Assembly: GCA_964565895.1 (NCBI GenBank)
Contig: CAZMGT010000081.1
Coordinates: forward strand, 1 to 10,093
DNA: 10,093 bases
Direction of reading: 5' to 3'
Origin: CAZMGT01 sp964565895
GTDB lineage: Bacteria > Armatimonadota > Zipacnadia > UBA1398 > CAZMGT01
Shown here: piece after piece, positions 1-7,474 of the stretch
Layout: each line of letters starts with the position of its first letter
Position numbering within the stretch: the stretch's first letter is position 1
Notes under the pieces: model-generated
The model's input: the letters and a program-made list of their open reading frames with translations, nothing else
The model's database searches: none
What the model was told of the DNA's origin: nothing
Position numbers and translations under genes: made by a program

Positions 1-822
<822 letters not shown>

Positions 823-979
823 AAGCTTGACGACGCTGATCGCTCAGCGCCGACTTTGGCTCAGTTAGCGAGCGAAGCTCGCACAGCGGTTGCGATCTGC
901 CACCTCGCGCTATTTAGTTTTCAAGGACCGGTCCGGCAGTCTCTGCCGGCTGCCACGCCAGGCCGCGCCCGACTGGCAA
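823..979 (-). other. Pre-16S leader with hairpins
   Basis: Transcribed leader between the proximal rRNA promoter and the mature 16S 5' end. In RNA order it holds a 7-bp stem with a 3-nt loop at 933-949 (CCGGCAG arms), the boxA-like element at 911-930, a 6-bp stem at 868-882 (GCGAGC arms, 3-nt loop) and a 6-bp stem at 834-849 closed by a GCGA tetraloop (GNRA type), which can extend by a G·U and a G-C pair. Such hairpins in rRNA leaders usually serve antitermination or processing. The long RNase III stem that would enclose 16S cannot be tested because the 3' flank is outside the window. Confidence 0.6.
911..930 (-). promoter_or_regulatory. boxA-like rRNA antitermination element
   Basis: The RNA-sense strand reads CGGTCCTTGAAAACTAAATA. 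This closely resembles the boxA of Bacillus-type rrn leaders (recalled as TGTTCTTTGAAAACT), where NusB and S10 bind to assemble the rRNA antitermination complex. It lies about 90 nt upstream of mature 16S and downstream of both promoters, the expected place. Assigned by similarity to a remembered consensus. Confidence 0.6.
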
Positions 980-985
980 TCTAGT

Positions 986-1014
986 AGTATAGGGCGTTGT
1001 TGCCGATCTGTCAA
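986..1014 (-). promoter_or_regulatory. rRNA promoter P2 (proximal), sigma70-type
   Basis: On the minus strand: TTGACA (1009-1014), a 17-bp spacer, then TATACT (986-991). The -35 is perfect, the -10 matches 5 of 6 and the spacing is optimal. Transcription should start near 979, leaving a leader of about 157 nt before 16S. The -35 lies exactly 83 bp from that of the upstream promoter, a tandem P1/P2 layout common for rRNA operons. Confidence 0.9.
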
Positions 1015-1068
1015 CTGCTCTGCGGAATTTCTCAAAACCCGCTGCCCACCACCGGCAGCTCGCCTAAA

Positions 1069-1097
1069 AATATACCCGCCCCTCCCGCCCCTGTCAA
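1069..1097 (-). promoter_or_regulatory. rRNA promoter P1 (distal), with G-quadruplex motif as spacer
   Basis: On the minus strand: TTGACA (1092-1097), a 17-bp spacer, then TATATT (1069-1074), with a predicted start near 1062. The spacer is GGGGCGGGAGGGGCGGG: four G-tracts of at least three separated by single bases, matching the G-quadruplex consensus and lying on the non-template strand. T-rich sequence (TTTTTAG) follows the -10. Strength inferred from consensus boxes and spacing; no expression evidence is visible. Confidence 0.85.
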
Positions 1098-1345
1098 CTC
1101 CCCCTTTGCGTTCACGTTCCCAATCCCCCTCGCCCGCCGAAGGTTCACCAGCCCGCGCCGTCGTTGCATTCTCGGCGGCTGCGCTCTGCCCCGCTTTGCT
1201 TGTGGCCAGCGCCCTCTCCTTGCCGTTGGCTGGGGCTTCCTCATGCTTCGTCTATACGTGATATTTTTCCAACTCGGGGAGGTTTGCTCGCAACGGCTCA
1301 AGAAGAACGCGCTGCACAGGGGCGCCTGTTGGCGGGGGGCCATCG
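1098..1345. other. Divergent intergenic spacer between rRNA promoters and cas6
   Basis: About 248 bp separating the minus-strand rRNA promoter P1 from the plus-strand cas6 start. It is GC-rich, and open frames crossing it are arginine/proline-rich without family resemblance, so no gene is called. The only AT-rich patch is around 1253-1268 (TATACG followed by GATATTTTT); a cas promoter might sit there, but no convincing -35 lies at proper spacing (best weak pair: TTCCTC at 1237-1242 with GATATT at 1260-1265, 17 bp apart). The cas transcription start is therefore unassigned. Confidence 0.5.
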
Positions 1346-2119
1346 GTGATCGCCGCGTGGGACATTGAGCTTACGGCGCAGGAGACAGTTGCTCTCTGCG
1401 GACTCGGCGGCGAAGCTCTATTTGGGCTGACCTTGGCGCTGTTGCGCGAGGTTGCTCCTGACGTTGCCTCCCTGGTGCACGACCTCCGCGGGCCAAAACC
1501 CTTGAGCATAAGTCCCCTAGAGGGCAGTGTGACCCGCGCCGGTGGACAAACGGTGCTTTCCGCCGACTGCACGGCCAAGTTTCAAGTCTGCGCGCTTAGC
1601 GAAGACGTGGCACAGGCCGTGCAACGCTCGCTAGACGCCGCTCGTGACTGCATTGTTGCCTTGGGCAGGGGCAGAGCAGCGGTAACGCTAGCGGAGCCAG
1701 TTGTCCAGACATCGTATGGTGCGCTGCGCTCCCAAGCCTCCAAGGGATACCGCATTTCCCTGCGCTTTGTTTCTCCGACGTCTTTTCGCCGGCGCGGCAA
1801 GCAGGTCATCTGGCCTTTTCCAGAGTTGGTATTCGGCTCGCTGCTCCAAAGATGGAATGCCTTCTCCTCCATTCAAATACCGTCTAGCTACCTTTCCCAC
1901 AACGGGGAGATCAAGGTCTCGCGCTACAGCGTCCGCACCGAGCTTGTGGAGTTTGGGCAGTACCGCGTCATCGGTTTCACGGGAGAAGTCGAGTTTACCC
2001 TGCCCTCGGCCATGCCTGCCCGCATCCGCCAAATGATCAACGCGCTAGCCGATTATGCATACTTCGCCGGCGTAGGCTACAAGACGTCCATGGGCCTGGG
2101 GCAGTGCCGCCGGCTTTAG
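1346..2119 (+). CDS. cas6: Cas6 CRISPR RNA endoribonuclease
   Basis: Metal-independent RNase that recognises the repeat hairpin in pre-crRNA and cuts 3' of the stem, producing the 8-nt 5' handle. The 257-residue protein has the usual Cas6 length and landmarks: an N-terminal ferredoxin-like fold with VHDLRGPKPLSISPL (residues 44-58), whose His45 is a candidate general base; a central LRFVSPTSF strand (139-147) leading to WPFPELVFGSLLQRW; and the C-terminal glycine-rich loop GVGYKTSMGLG (242-252), the signature of the family. GTG at 1346 is the first start codon after the in-frame stop at 1259-1261; it has only a G-run (1334-1339) as possible ribosome site. First gene of the operon, 15 bp before cas3'. 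The family is secure; the catalytic residue is inferred from position. Confidence 0.93.
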   Translation: MIAAWDIELTAQETVALCGLGGEALFGLTLALLREVAPDVASLVHDLRGPKPLSISPLEGSVTRAGGQTVLSADCTAKFQVCALSEDVAQAVQRSLDAARDCIVALGRGRAAVTLAEPVVQTSYGALRSQASKGYRISLRFVSPTSFRRRGKQVIWPFPELVFGSLLQRWNAFSSIQIPSSYLSHNGEIKVSRYSVRTELVEFGQYRVIGFTGEVEFTLPSAMPARIRQMINALADYAYFAGVGYKTSMGLGQCRRL

Positions 2120-2134
2120 GGAGAGAGACGCGCC

Positions 2135-3730
2135 ATGCAAGCAGCTAGGGTTTACGCCACCCTGTTTGGTCTGGAGAGACCCTACGAATATCAAGCGCGC
2201 TGCTTTGAAGCAATAGCCGACTGGCAAGGGCCCCTGTTCGTGCGCGCACCGTGCGGAGCAGGGAAGACGGAGGCCGTTGCCGCTCCGTTTTTCGCGCAGT
2301 TTCTGGAAAATAGCTTTCCACTCGCTGCGCGCCTAATCTACGTCCTCCCAACACAGGCTCTGTGCAATCAGCTTGCGAGCCGCCTTGGCGCCGCAGCGAG
2401 CAAGCTAGCGCACCCGCTCGTCGTCGATGTTCATCATGGCGCCCATCCCGAGGATGCCTTTTTCCTCGCGGACGTTGTCGTTACTACCTTGGACCAATTT
2501 GTCTACGGATACGTTCGGCAAAGCGCTCACCTTGGCCGTCACCTGGACCTTCCCGCGGGCAGCATAGCGACTGCATTTGTCGTCTTCGACGAAGCGCATC
2601 TCTACCAGAGCGCATATACGTTCAGCATTCTCCGCGCTGTGCTGGAGTTGTTATTTGCCGCACGAGTGCCTTTCGCTGTCGTTACCGCGACGATGCCCTG
2701 CAGCTTGCTCTCAGACTTTTGCCAAACGGTGAAGTTGCGCGAGATAGAATGCCTCGAGGATGTTGGCCCAGAGCGCGCCGTGCAATTGCAACTCGAGGAG
2801 CGTCCGCTGCTCGGCAGCGGGGGCCTAAACGACGTCGCTCTCACGGCCCTGCGCGAAGCGCAGCGCACGCTAATCGTGACCAACCGCGTGCGCGACGCGC
2901 AGACCATTTACGAGGCGCTGTGCGGTTTGGGCTTCGCCCCGACGCTCGTGCATTCAAGGTTCACAGTTGCCGATCGCAAGCGCAAGGAGGAGGAGATCGA
3001 GGAAAAGCTTGGCCGCAATGGCCAGGGGGGTATTGTCGTCTCCACCCAGGTTTGCGAAGCAGGTTTAAACATCTCGTGCGACCTACTGCTTACGGACCTC
3101 GCCCCGGCAGACTCTTTGATCCAGCGCCTAGGCCGTTGCGCTCGCTTCGGCGGGCAGGGAAGAGCTATTGTCTTTAGTGCCAGCCCAGGCCCATACGAAG
3201 AAGAGCACCTTGCAGCAACACAGCGCTGGCTCGCGGAACACCCCGAGTTTAATCCTGCCGAGTATGCGCAGACTCTGCCGCTTGCTGACGCCATGTCCTA
3301 TCGCGCAGACGACGTTGCCGCGCGCGACAGCCTCATCGACCTCTATGAGGCTACTCTTTATGCCGAGGAGCGCGCGCGCAATCTATCGGTCCGCGAGGGC
3401 AAGTACCTCTTTGGCCTGGTAGCTACTCCCGAGCAGGCTAGGGAGCTGCTTGAGAGAGGGGACGAAGAGGAATTTCGCCAGCGGCTCGTCAGCCTGGACT
3501 ATGCCACCGCCCAGTCCCTCGCGCGAGCCGGCGTGTTTGGCCCGGTTCAGCAAGGTAAGAGCGGTGTCCGCCCCAAGAAGCTTCTTGCCATTTCTTGGAA
3601 TAAGAAGCAACGCAGGCGCGAAGTCGACGAGGCAAGGGCCGGGCTCCTTCCCTTGGGCACGTACCTCATCGACCCGGAGCACTACGACTCTGAGAAGGGA
3701 GTCATCGGCGATGACCACGCAGGAGCTTAA
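2135..3730 (+). CDS. cas3': Cas3' superfamily 2 helicase (stand-alone)
   Basis: ATP-dependent DNA helicase that unwinds target DNA after Cascade recognition. The 531-residue protein shows the SF2 motifs in order: motif I APCGAGKT (38-45), DEAH box (152-155), motif III TAT (184-186), VSTQVCEAGLNIS (302-314) and motif VI QRLGRCAR (330-337). The C-terminal part ends GTYLIDPEHYDSEKG (508-522), typical of Cas3. There is no HD nuclease domain at the N-terminus; it is encoded by the next gene, so this is a split Cas3 as in subtype I-A. The ATG has a clear ribosome site, GGGAGAG (2119-2125). Its last 20 bp overlap the start of cas3''. Confidence 0.95.
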   Translation: MQAARVYATLFGLERPYEYQARCFEAIADWQGPLFVRAPCGAGKTEAVAAPFFAQFLENSFPLAARLIYVLPTQALCNQLASRLGAAASKLAHPLVVDVHHGAHPEDAFFLADVVVTTLDQFVYGYVRQSAHLGRHLDLPAGSIATAFVVFDEAHLYQSAYTFSILRAVLELLFAARVPFAVVTATMPCSLLSDFCQTVKLREIECLEDVGPERAVQLQLEERPLLGSGGLNDVALTALREAQRTLIVTNRVRDAQTIYEALCGLGFAPTLVHSRFTVADRKRKEEEIEEKLGRNGQGGIVVSTQVCEAGLNISCDLLLTDLAPADSLIQRLGRCARFGGQGRAIVFSASPGPYEEEHLAATQRWLAEHPEFNPAEYAQTLPLADAMSYRADDVAARDSLIDLYEATLYAEERARNLSVREGKYLFGLVATPEQARELLERGDEEEFRQRLVSLDYATAQSLARAGVFGPVQQGKSGVRPKKLLAISWNKKQRRREVDEARAGLLPLGTYLIDPEHYDSEKGVIGDDHAGA

Positions 3731-4409
3731 ATCTGCACCCGACGAGGGTTTTCTTGCTCATGTGGAGAGCGTCGTCAAACACTGGCAAGCACTCCGCGCA
3801 CGCATCCTTCCTACGTTGGCCAGGCTGCTCCGCAGCGACGAGGAGAGTGTGGACGAGACCGTTGAGCTCATGCTCCGTTGTCACGATGTGGGAAAGCTTA
3901 CCGCGTTGTGGCAAGCGCGGGTTAGCAACGGCCAGAGTAGTCTTCCCCCTCACGCTGCAATTGGCGCGGCGTTTTTGTTTACCCTTCCCACCCCTGATGA
4001 GCAAATCCGCAACGCCGCGGCATTCGCGATAGCCATTCACCACACAGATACAGGGCTCGTTGCGGCAAACATCGAGTCCCCAGACGCCTTGGCTATTGCA
4101 CGAGGGCTCGTCGACGAAACGGGCGCCCTGCGTTGGCACGACCTTGCCCGAGATTGTGCGCAGAATGCAGGCCTTGATGGCGAGCGCTTGGCCGGGCTGA
4201 CCGTCGATGACCTGAGGCGCATGGCGCGCGAGCTGCGCAAGTGGTTCCGCGGAGCAAGCCTTGTTGAGCAGCACGTGCGCCGTCTTCAAGCGGGAGGGAT
4301 GCATCATGTGCTGAAGATTTGCGACGTGCGCGCCGCGGCAGAACGCGACGAGCTAAAGTACGAGGCGCAGTTCGTCACCCGCCTCTGCGAAGGGGGGCTT
4401 ATCGCGTGA
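3711..4409 (+). CDS. cas3'': Cas3'' HD-domain nuclease (stand-alone)
   Basis: Metal-dependent single-stranded DNA nuclease partnering Cas3'. From ATG 3711 the product is 232 residues. Candidate metal ligands: His17 in GFLAHVESV, the His58-Asp59 pair in RCHDVGKL, His81 in HAAIGAA, His110-His111 in AIHHTDTG and Asp204 in KICDVRAA; their order and spacing fit Cas3-type HD domains. An upstream extension of the frame runs back to 3450 but lies inside cas3' and looks like shadow sequence. ATG 3711 has a good ribosome site (AAGGGAG, 3695-3701) and makes a normal-length HD protein. It overlaps cas3' by 20 bp, and its TGA overlaps the GTG of cas8 (GTGA), suggesting translational coupling. Confidence 0.92.
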   Translation: MTTQELKSAPDEGFLAHVESVVKHWQALRARILPTLARLLRSDEESVDETVELMLRCHDVGKLTALWQARVSNGQSSLPPHAAIGAAFLFTLPTPDEQIRNAAAFAIAIHHTDTGLVAANIESPDALAIARGLVDETGALRWHDLARDCAQNAGLDGERLAGLTVDDLRRMARELRKWFRGASLVEQHVRRLQAGGMHHVLKICDVRAAAERDELKYEAQFVTRLCEGGLIA

Positions 4410-5857
4410 TTCTCTACACCCCCTGCACGGGGTTCGTCGACCTTGAGGCGAAGATTGCCTACGGCCTAGCGCGCCTTGGCATTGAGGCAACGGGCGAGGC
4501 GCAGATCGTCCCCCGGCAGGGCTTTTTCGAAGTACACGTTCCCTGCGATACGGACGAGCCTCTCCGGAGAGCGCTATACACTCTCGCCAGCAGAATGCTT
4601 GCCGCAGAGCACGTCTTCTTCCTCCCCGGCATTCAGCCGCGCTACCGAAAGCAGTTCCCTGCCGCAGACGGGCACGGGGTCAAGCCGGTCTACCAAGAAG
4701 CGCAGCTTGCTCAACTTTATCACCCCGCGGCGATGACAGGAAAAGTAGCTTTCAGGAGCATGATGTGTGGCCATGAGCAAGTAGAACCATATGGAGGAAA
4801 GACCGGGCTTATCCTAGCGACTTCGCCTCACGCGGGGATGCCTACGAAAAGGGACAGTGTGCACAGTGGGACGAATCTAAAGCTTTGCACCGTTTGCGGT
4901 GCGCTTGCTGTGCTTGCCTTGCATTCGGTGTGCTTCCAGCTTGCCCTAGGCCCCCGCACAGAGCGGCGCACCGCCGTCCTCACGCCTCTGCCTCTGGACG
5001 AGGTAGACGGTCACCTGTTGCTTGCTCTCCACGCCGCGCAGGGGTCCGCTTCCGGAACCTGGCTTTCCGGCCACCTTCCCGCAACATCTATTCCCTTGGC
5101 GTTCCTGGCCAGGTTTCCGCACGTTGCCGATCTGATGGCTGAGGCCGAGTTTGCCCTTCACTGCGTGATTTTTGACCCCAGTGCGCGCGACCGTATCTGC
5201 GGCACACAGTATGCCGGCGCGCGGCCGTTTGCTCGTTTCATTAGCGCAAGCTCGTTTAACGTCGCCTGTATGCAAAGGTTGCTCGGAACAAATCCCAAAA
5301 TCGAGACGCTGGTCCAGGCCGAGCGCATGCTTACCAGCGCTGCGCTTCACGCTCGCCGGGGGCATGCCTCATCGTTCGCCCGGGCCTATGCAAAGGAGGT
5401 GCAAACCCCCGACAAAAAGCCGATTCTACTCTACGCTCGCACCGCCGAGCACATATTGGAGGAGGTTTGCATGATACCCAAAGAGATCGTGCACAACCCC
5501 AGCGTGCGCAGCGTTGCCTCGACAATCCGCTACTTCGTGCGCAACGGAAACTACGGCTACGTGGACAGCATTCGCAACGCGCGCAAGGAGACACATCGCC
5601 TCGAAGAGACCCTCGCCGCGATGCTGCGCGAAGCGCAAACACGCAGCCGCGCGGAGTCCGAGGCGATGGTGTGGATCCCTACCGAAGACGAGGTCTCAGA
5701 AGTAATTTCCCTTGCCAACGAGCAGTTCGACGAGGTCAAGCTCGCCCTGGCTCTGCTTGGCCTGTCGCGCTTCGCCGGCCGCGCAGAGCCGGAAGCCGAA
5801 GCCGCGCCCGAGGAAATACTTGAGGAAGAAATCGCCAGCGAAGAGGAGGGGGAATGA
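4406..5857 (+). CDS. cas8: Cas8 large subunit of Cascade, with C-terminal Cas11-like region
   Basis: Large subunit of the type I effector, expected to read the PAM and help recruit Cas3. Called mainly from position (between cas3'' and cas7), size (483 residues) and general character, since Cas8 families diverge greatly; the Cas8a1/Csx13 group is my best guess. GTG 4406 overlaps the cas3'' stop, has the ribosome site AGGGGGG (4391-4397), and begins the plausible MILYTPCTGFVDLEAKIAYG; an ATG at 4319 would add 29 Arg-rich residues read from inside cas3''. Visible: CTVC (161-164) with Cys121, possibly a degenerate zinc site; a helical segment (about 365-412) with YFVRNGNYGYVDSIRNARKE; and a very acidic tail (461-483, 12 Glu). 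The last ~128 residues can also be made separately from ATG 5471. The TGA overlaps the cas7 ATG. Confidence 0.8.
   Translation: MILYTPCTGFVDLEAKIAYGLARLGIEATGEAQIVPRQGFFEVHVPCDTDEPLRRALYTLASRMLAAEHVFFLPGIQPRYRKQFPAADGHGVKPVYQEAQLAQLYHPAAMTGKVAFRSMMCGHEQVEPYGGKTGLILATSPHAGMPTKRDSVHSGTNLKLCTVCGALAVLALHSVCFQLALGPRTERRTAVLTPLPLDEVDGHLLLALHAAQGSASGTWLSGHLPATSIPLAFLARFPHVADLMAEAEFALHCVIFDPSARDRICGTQYAGARPFARFISASSFNVACMQRLLGTNPKIETLVQAERMLTSAALHARRGHASSFARAYAKEVQTPDKKPILLYARTAEHILEEVCMIPKEIVHNPSVRSVASTIRYFVRNGNYGYVDSIRNARKETHRLEETLAAMLREAQTRSRAESEAMVWIPTEDEVSEVISLANEQFDEVKLALALLGLSRFAGRAEPEAEAAPEEILEEEIASEEEGE
5471..5857 (+). CDS. cas11: Probable internally initiated Cas11-like small subunit (within cas8)
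   Basis: An in-frame start inside cas8. ATG 5471 (Cas8 Met356) is preceded by GGAGGAGGT (5458-5466) only 4 nt away, one of the strongest ribosome sites in the operon. The product would be 128 residues, mostly helical in character (VRSVASTIRYFVRNGNYGYV, then amphipathic ETHRLEETLAAMLREAQ) with a Glu-rich tail, a size suited to the Cascade small subunit that lines the crRNA and non-target strand. Internal translation of Cas11 from cas8 is established for subtypes I-B, I-C and I-D; I-A systems normally have a separate csa5 gene, which is absent here. The segment reminds me of Csa5, but this is memory-based. The site also encodes Leu-Glu-Glu-Val, so it may partly reflect codon use. Confidence 0.55.
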   Translation: MIPKEIVHNPSVRSVASTIRYFVRNGNYGYVDSIRNARKETHRLEETLAAMLREAQTRSRAESEAMVWIPTEDEVSEVISLANEQFDEVKLALALLGLSRFAGRAEPEAEAAPEEILEEEIASEEEGE

Positions 5858-6735
5858 TGGACGCCTTTGCCATTGCTGCTCGGCTGCAGCTTAACGTGCA
5901 CGACCTCAATAACGAGGCCACCGCCGGCAACGTTACCGACATTCGCATCATGGAGTACATCGACCTCAACGGTCAGCGCTGCGAGGCCCCTGCTGTCAGC
6001 GGCCGCATGGTTAAGCACTGGCACCAGGCCGCTCTAACGGAGCTTGCGCGAGTAGAGGGCGTCCCTCTGTGCACGCAGTGCGCGCAGAGCGAGCCGCTCC
6101 GTCCTCCTTCCGGATTCGGCACGCAAGCGGACGCCATCAGGCAGTGCATAGTCTGCGATGTGCACGGGTTCTTAATCGCTGAAAAGGGCATCGAAGCTGT
6201 CGAAGGCCGCCGCACCTCTCGCGCTAACTTCTCGTGGCTAATGCCTGTGCTCGACGAAGGTGTGGAGACCGCTGCACGGCAGGTAATTCACAATCGGGTT
6301 TCCGCCGACCCTGAGGCGATGATGCCTTACTACAAGTCCTACGCTTCAGGCATCTACGGCTTCGTCAGCTCGTTGGAAATTGACCGTATCGGCGTCACTG
6401 ACGCCGAGCATCGCGAGGTAGAGGGAGTCGACCGCGTCCAGCGCGCCCGCCTGTGCATCCAGGCCTATCGGCACCTGCTCAGCGGCCAGCTTGGCGCGAG
6501 CCAGTCCCACGCCGTGCCCCATACCGACTGCCCCGAGTTACTCGTCGCATTTACTGACTCCGGCCCGCTCCCCAATCCCATCTCGCCCATCTACCCGGGC
6601 TACGCAGAAAAGTACGTGGGAATGGCCCCTCCCGGTGCTCAGCTCCACGCCTTTGGCATCGAGCCCACAGAGGGGATTACCGTGCACGAGACCATTGGAG
6701 AGGTGTTCGACGTGGTGCTAAACGCCTTGAAGTAG
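5854..6735 (+). CDS. cas7: Cas7 Cascade backbone subunit (DevR family)
   Basis: RNA-binding subunit that polymerises along the crRNA spacer to form the Cascade backbone. The 293-residue protein has hallmarks of DevR-type Cas7: the N-terminal LNVHDLNNEATAGNVTDIR (13-31), AVSGRMVKHWH (47-57), CIVCDVHGFL (98-107), RRTSRANFSWLMPV (119-132) and the SGIYGFVSSLEIDRIG strand (165-180). Two Cys pairs, C73-x2-C76 and C98-x2-C101, could form a four-cysteine zinc site. ATG 5854 overlaps the cas8 stop; a second ATG at 5857 is one codon later and better spaced from AGGAGG (5844-5849), so either may be used with trivial effect. Followed after 25 bp by cas5. Confidence 0.93.
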   Translation: MMDAFAIAARLQLNVHDLNNEATAGNVTDIRIMEYIDLNGQRCEAPAVSGRMVKHWHQAALTELARVEGVPLCTQCAQSEPLRPPSGFGTQADAIRQCIVCDVHGFLIAEKGIEAVEGRRTSRANFSWLMPVLDEGVETAARQVIHNRVSADPEAMMPYYKSYASGIYGFVSSLEIDRIGVTDAEHREVEGVDRVQRARLCIQAYRHLLSGQLGASQSHAVPHTDCPELLVAFTDSGPLPNPISPIYPGYAEKYVGMAPPGAQLHAFGIEPTEGITVHETIGEVFDVVLNALK

Positions 6736-6760
6736 CAACCCGCTTGAGGGGGAAATTCCC

Positions 6761-7474
6761 ATGGTTGCCCTGCGCGTCAGTCTGCTCCCCTGCGCGCTAT
6801 ATTCTATGCGCATGCCGTTTACTTTTCAAAGCGCGCTCACCTATCCTCTCCCGCCCCCATCAACAATAAAAGGCATGTTTGCTAACGCTCTGTTTCTCGC
6901 CGAGCGCGGCTCCCCATTGGATCACCTAGACTGCATAGAGCAGGCCCTCGTTTTCGCCTCAGCTTTTGCCTCCGCTCCCATCGCTGTGAAGAGCCACATT
7001 GTTCGCCTGGTGAGGTTAGACAAGAAAGGTCAAACCGACGCCCTTCCGCGCGAATTCGCCCAAACTCCTCAACCAATTACCGCCGTCGCTGCTACCGAGG
7101 ATCGCGACCTCGCTCAGCGCCTCGTGAACGCCCTGCGTCGTGCGCCGATCTCGTTGGGCGACAGCGAGAGCCTCTGCTCCGTTGTCCACGCTGAGCTTTG
7201 TGATGTTCAGGATGTAACCGAAGCTGCGCCCGTCGACGTCGCCGGCTACTTCCCCGAGGACGCTGCCGCCAAACAGCTCTCCCAGGGAACGCTATACTGG
7301 GTTCACGAAGTGTGCCACAAAGCTAGCGAGCTTGTGCCCTACGTCTTCCCCCTCCTCCAGCAAAAGCAGGTACTCCAACCGACCGCTGTGCGCGTTGTTC
7401 CCGCTTCAGGTGTGCGGGTGCTTCGCATCGCCCAAGAATGCTTTCTCGTGGCAGAGGGTAGCGAGCATGGGTGA
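6761..7474 (+). CDS. cas5: Cas5 Cascade subunit
   Basis: RAMP protein that caps the 5' handle of the crRNA and contacts Cas8 and the first Cas7. The 237-residue product has a Cas5-like N-terminus: a first strand (VALRVSLLPCALYSMRMP) followed by YPLPPPSTIKGMFANAL (28-44), the conserved PPS-T-hydrophobic-G segment, and a C-terminal beta region (VRVVPASGVRVLRI). Size and place directly after cas7 agree. ATG 6761 has a clear ribosome site, GAGGGGG (6746-6752). The last 8 bp overlap the cas4-cas1 start. Since a dedicated Cas6 is present, Cas5 need not process crRNA. Confidence 0.88.
   Translation: MVALRVSLLPCALYSMRMPFTFQSALTYPLPPPSTIKGMFANALFLAERGSPLDHLDCIEQALVFASAFASAPIAVKSHIVRLVRLDKKGQTDALPREFAQTPQPITAVAATEDRDLAQRLVNALRRAPISLGDSESLCSVVHAELCDVQDVTEAAPVDVAGYFPEDAAAKQLSQGTLYWVHEVCHKASELVPYVFPLLQQKQVLQPTAVRVVPASGVRVLRIAQECFLVAEGSEHG

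Noticed and set aside
1237..1265. Plus-strand promoter for cas6 (TTCCTC, 17 bp, GATATT)
   Set aside because: The -35 matches consensus poorly and other pairings around TATACG have wrong spacing; kept only as a note in the spacer entry.
1032..1343. Minus-strand 103-codon open frame between 16S and cas6
   Set aside because: It is Arg/Pro-rich, resembles no family, and runs straight through the distal rRNA promoter (1069-1097).
890..1368. Overlapping plus-strand open frames of about 123 codons
   Set aside because: They lie opposite the rRNA leader and promoters and read as low-complexity GC-rich shadow sequence.
4319..4405. Upstream ATG extending Cas8 by 29 residues
   Set aside because: The extra residues are Arg-rich shadow of cas3''; GTG 4406 has a good ribosome site and a stop-start overlap.
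5392..5401. Strong Shine-Dalgarno AAAGGAGGTG inside cas8
   Set aside because: No ATG, GTG or TTG follows at usable distance in any frame serving a plausible protein; the site at 5458-5466 is the better internal start.
7332..7466. Upstream start extending the Cas4-Cas1 fusion by 45 residues
   Set aside because: The extension lies wholly inside cas5, whereas ATG 7467 begins a normal Cas4 N-terminus with Cys18 in place.
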